Of a DNA stretch of 64,000 nucleotides, positions 60,626-64,000 are shown one piece after another. The DNA is from Monilinia fructicola. Its lineage: Eukaryota; Ascomycota; Leotiomycetes; Helotiales; Sclerotiniaceae. The stretch is taken from positions 3,283,501-3,347,500 of the forward strand of contig VICG01000003.1 of NCBI GenBank assembly GCA_008692225.1. The letters are read 5' to 3'. The translations under genes were made by a program, and so were the position numbers. Position 1 is the stretch's first letter, and each line of letters starts with the position of its first letter. The notes beneath the pieces are model-generated. The model searched no databases. It had not been told where the DNA came from and saw only the letters and a list, made by a program, of their open reading frames with translations.

Positions 60626-61705
60626 ATGGCCTCAAATCCCACTACTCTTACATGTTTGGGTTATACTGGTGGTATTCCCACTTCAACCTTAACCAAGACC
60701 AACAGTAAAGTCATTGAAGTTGCTGCTGGAGCGACCTTTGATGGTGGATGGGTGAAATGCGATCATGGCCCTGGTGCTTGTAATGATCAAGTTGAAGGAG
60801 GTAAGAGATATCATCTCATCGACCCATCTCAGCTTTTGTTACCCTCAGGGTGAGTATTCTTGAAAGACCTATCCGTAAACCCAGTTTCCCTTGATGGAAA
60901 CCCATCCCGTCTCATGGGGACTACGCTGACACCTCATCCAGGCGATTCTAACGCCTTCTTCATCCTTCACTCTCGCGCCACCCTTCAAAACTTAATCATC
61001 GGTAAGAACCAAGCTGAAGGCGTCCATTGTTCTGGGCCATGTATCCCAAAATCCAAGTGGTTCCAAGATGTATACGAAGATGCTATTACCATAAAAAACG
61101 ACGTATCTTGTCAGGTAAGCGTAGCCTATTCTGTTATTTCACCTCCAACTCGCATGACTTCTTTGTCCCCAAATACCGAACCCTCGCTTCCAAACTGCCC
61201 TCTTTACTTTCTGATATGCATTTCGCTTGAGCAAATATTGAAAATGATCTCTGAGAGCTACTTACGAACTATCTGTTTCGAAGGAAACCTGGATTAGAGG
61301 TGGCGGCGCCTACCATGCCGCCGAAAAAGTCGTGCAGCATAACAGATGTGGCACAGTTAGCATCATCAACTTCCATGTGGAAGATTGCGGGCCATTATAT
61401 CGAAGCTGTAGAAATGTGAGTTCTCCCGTTTTTTTTCTTTCGACCCTCGACCGCCGAATTCCTCAACTTGCCAAGATCGTATTCACGGACCCGGTACAAA
61501 AAAGTGTTCATGCCAATTCGATCACAATGTCTACATCCAAGGAACCACGGCCGTCGACGGCGGCGAACTCGCGGGTGTAAATTCCAACTATGAAGATACG
61601 GCTACGTTTAAAAATTGCTGTTATGCCACTCCGCATTCGTGTCAGATGTATATTGGGAATAGTAATGGGGCTGAACCCACGAAATCTGGGTATTGCTCTG
61701 AGTAA
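60626..61705 (+). CDS. Pectate lyase, polysaccharide lyase family 3
   Basis: Beta-elimination enzyme that cleaves de-esterified pectin in plant cell walls; calcium-dependent, with a parallel beta-helix fold. Exons: 60626-60849, 60942-61114, 61284-61415 and 61505-61705. Family motifs: [82 protein letters not shown] joined to [20 protein letters not shown] and KSGYCSE. The exon 1 / exon 2 junction needs one G less (G3 at 60848-60850). Corrected length is 242 aa. No signal peptide is seen in this frame ([10 protein letters not shown]). An upstream ATG at 60597, out of frame by one, gives [20 protein letters not shown] and hydrophobic residues. A few canonical residues differ (VYED for VCED, FFIL for MFQL), so activity is unsure. 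Confidence 0.87.
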
Positions 61706-62243
61706 CTTCGGTGAGGCCTTGTGCGGTGTATGTGTGTCAAGAATGGATTGGGGAGGATTCGTGGAGTGATGAATTTGTGGATATTTTCGCGGAGTATTGA
61801 TCGATAAGAGCGTGCACATAGGAGGAACCATTCACCCATATTTGACTCCTAGCAATATCTAGATACATGCAAACAAGATATCTATCTGATATAGTGAATT
61901 AAAATTAGTTATATGCACCATCTAGAACCCTTGATTGTTCTAGAACTTGAAGAAAAGAAAAGAAAAGTATAGCAATAAATTCAAGAAATTAATCGAATAG
62001 ATAAGATTATATACCACTTAGTCTACATAGGCATAGGTTCTCATTAATTACTCCCTCTACTCATTATTCCATGAAACAATCGATTAACAAACGCAAACCT
62101 ACGCAAACCTATCGATAATATGCTCCCCTTTGCCCAGCCTTCAAAATTAACGTTGTTCATACCAGTCTCCACACCCGATATCCTTCACCTCGCATCATAC
62201 CCAGGCCCTACTATTCCCATCCTATATCCACTCTCCTCTCAAC
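61706..62243. other. Intergenic between pectate lyase and wall protein
   Basis: The convergent 3' regions contain no supported gene. AAAAG pentamers lie at about 61954-61968. Confidence 0.45.
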
Positions 62244-62878
62244 TCACAAAAATACCGCCGCGACTGCGCCTACACCCCCAAGAACCCCCATCACACCTCC
62301 CACGACCCTATCCCCCGCCCCACTACTCTTATCCGCGCTCGCCGCGCTTCCAGTAGCAGTAGCTGTTTTGCTTCCTCCCGTTGTAGTTGCGCTCTTTGCA
62401 GCGGAATCTGTGCCCGTTGCCGCCGCCGTGGCGGATGTAGACCAATCGCGGGAGATGGCCGAGGAAGAGGTAGATGTATAGACGGAGGCGTTGTTGCAGT
62501 AAGTTTGCTTGTTTGACAGAGCGCCCGCATAGCCGGAATCGTTGGGGCATTCGTTGTAGCAGCTGGAGTGTGATGGGTCAGTGGTTGCTGGGATGCGAGG
62601 GTGTGATGGGAAGATAAGAAAGAGGCAGTCAGATCAAGCACGAGGGGGACATACGTTAGAACTGCATTCCAGCTCGTGCACAAACAAGTGTAATCCGTAG
62701 ATTGGCACGCATTGGCGATCGCCGTCGTAGAGCTCAAGCAAGCCTCGAGAACATTCTGTCCCTGACAAGTAGTCGAGGAAGAGCCAGTTGCAGCCGCTGG
62801 TGCAGCAGCCGCGCTGGACTGGGCAGCGACATAGGAAACGAGGAGAGCAAGAGGCAGAAGAGCGGTTGAGAAATGCAT
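62244..62878 (-). CDS. Secreted GPI-anchored Ser/Thr-rich protein with eight-cysteine domain (CFEM-like)
   Basis: Exons 62878-62655 and 62562-62244, intron 92 bp, product 180 aa. A signal peptide is clear: MHFSTALLPLALLVSYVAAQ with cleavage probable after Ala. The mature N-terminal domain has eight cysteines: C-x7-C-x10-C-x5-C-x1-C, then C-x3-C-x15-C, around STTCQGQNVLEACLS, CQSTDYTCLCTSWNA and CYNECPNDSGY. The cysteine spacing resembles CFEM domains but is not the standard pattern. A Ser/Thr/Ala-rich stalk follows, and the end (SSGAGDRVVGGVMGVLGGVG plus AVAAVFL) is a hydrophobic GPI-attachment signal with a small-residue omega site. Likely at the plasma membrane or in the cell wall. Function of the family is unclear. 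The frame is intact. Confidence 0.82.
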
Positions 62879-64000
62879 TTTGAAGGTTGGATTTTGTGTA
62901 TCGTATGATGTACGAGCAGAGATGTGGACGTGAAGAATAATGGAAATGCGAACTTGCAGATGTACGAGTATGTAAAGGAAGGACGTGTACTCTATATGCG
63001 TGTGATGTAGTGTGCGTTGGTTTGTATAACTTCACCAACGATCAATTGATTCAGGGCTTCAGCAATGCTCCAAACTTGCAATACGGAAAACAAAACAAGC
63101 AGAGGAACAGAAAGAGTTCATCAACGATGCGCATACACCTAATGTATATATACCGCCTCAGACGCATGTTCCCCCGTCCAACAGCCACCATCTCAGGTTC
63201 TCAGGGCCAAGCCATTCCAATCAACACACTTCAAATATCCCCGGACAAGCAAATTGAAACCATTATGGTAATATCACTCGCACCAGTCCTCCATCCAATC
63301 TTTAAAATTAACTTCACGTCCTTCAAAGGCCACTCCCCTTTCCCTAGCGCGTCCCGCATTGACCTTACCCCAAAATACCTGATGTGTAATTGGCTGACTT
63401 TCCAAAACAGTCTAGTCGATATGTACGATCTAATGTCTCAGGGTTCGCTGAGCAACCATGTTACCCCCCCTCGAGAAATGCTATACACATTTTTGGCCAT
63501 TAACGTACATTAATACATATACGAAGAAGCCTTTGCCATCACGACGAGTAACATTACATTTCAAAAGACTAATCGACATGGGACTCATGCATTAGATTAG
63601 GTCTCGAAAATAACCTTACCCAAATTGCAAGTGAAGGGTCGAGGTTCAGAGTCTGCTTTGTAAAGAAAGAAAGAAACAAATATCCGAGATGAGTAGACCG
63701 AAAATGTTACCCCATACCACGGTATCTATTCTGGTTTCGGTAACTTTAATCTAGTACACCCCGTTTCGCCCGTTCTTCCTTGGCGGTGGTCTGAATTCAC
63801 TGATTAGGAGCAGAGCATGCTTTGCATTGAATCATTCATTAGATACCTACTAGGTAGATAACCAGATAATCAACCAACCGCTCATTCTTTTACCAACCTT
63901 CAACTCTGGAGAGGGAACTTCAAAGGTTCCTGAAGGTCCGCCGCTCAGAATAGTTATCTGTAATCGAGCACCAATTGGATTGGTTACAAACAAGCTGCTA
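62879..64000. other. Right-end intergenic
   Basis: The first 150 bp are the promoter of the wall-protein gene. The open frame at 63010-63513 lacks recognisable features. CTAGGTAG-type motifs occur at about 63850. Nothing else is supported. Confidence 0.45.

Noticed and set aside
63010..63513. 167-codon open frame at the right end
   Set aside because: Starts inside the wall-protein promoter, has no recognisable features and its composition resembles non-coding DNA.
1..64000. tRNA and rRNA genes
   Set aside because: I looked for T-arm GTTCGAAnC-like and rRNA-like sequence and saw no convincing candidate; a covariance-model scan would be decisive.

Overview
This window comes from the nuclear genome of a filamentous ascomycete (Pezizomycotina). 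Helotiales/Sclerotiniaceae-like is the best guess, but it rests on protein resemblance recalled without a search. The evidence is intron-bearing genes with short (about 48-90 bp) GT..AG introns and CTAAC/CTGAC-like branch sites, a fungal complex I 21 kDa subunit, a septation-network kinase of the SepH/Cdc7 type, a family 3 pectate lyase and a GPI-anchored cysteine-rich wall protein. Gene-poor stretches are AT-rich and full of simple repeats.

Layout. 1-1968 (-): 5' part of a DHX29/DHX57-type DEAH RNA helicase gene. It is head to head with 2316-10455 (+), the giant translational activator Gcn1. 11195-12085 (+): ribosomal protein L19, whose start codon is split by an intron. 13121-14885 (+): mitochondrial serine hydroxymethyltransferase. 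15616-16460 (+): complex I 21.3 kDa subunit. 18958-20115 (-): peroxiredoxin with long charged tails. 20116-24182: AT-rich and repeat-rich DNA. 24183-24807 (+): PRELI/MSF1 lipid-transfer protein. 27592-28034 (-): small conserved-looking protein. 28665-29544 (+): uridine-kinase/YFH7-like P-loop kinase, convergent with 29683-30925 (-), dihydrofolate synthase. 32028-33828 (+): disordered coiled-coil protein. 34606-35251: two adjacent MITEs. 36763-41611 (+): SepH/Cdc7-type kinase. 42346-43182: GC-rich unresolved ORF island. 43794-44549 (-) and 49130-50432 (-): hypothetical proteins. About 48437-48786: decayed coding frame. 51374-51688: a third MITE. 51920-53319 (-): iron-type alcohol dehydrogenase. 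54212-54640: 61-bp tandem repeat. 57585-58893 (+): F-box-like protein. 60626-61705 (+): pectate lyase PL3. 62244-62878 (-): secreted GPI-type eight-cysteine protein.

Shared themes are one-carbon/folate metabolism (SHMT and dihydrofolate synthase), mitochondria (SHMT, complex I, PRELI) and translation (helicase, Gcn1, L19). These look like ordinary housekeeping genes side by side rather than a cluster.

The most striking property is that many conserved genes carry single-base insertions or deletions, mostly one extra A, T or C in a short run. Skipping them restores a family-like protein of expected length. This fits uncorrected long-read sequencing error better than gene decay, but it cannot be decided from the sequence alone. 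Intron coordinates are my own reading of splice signals and frames.
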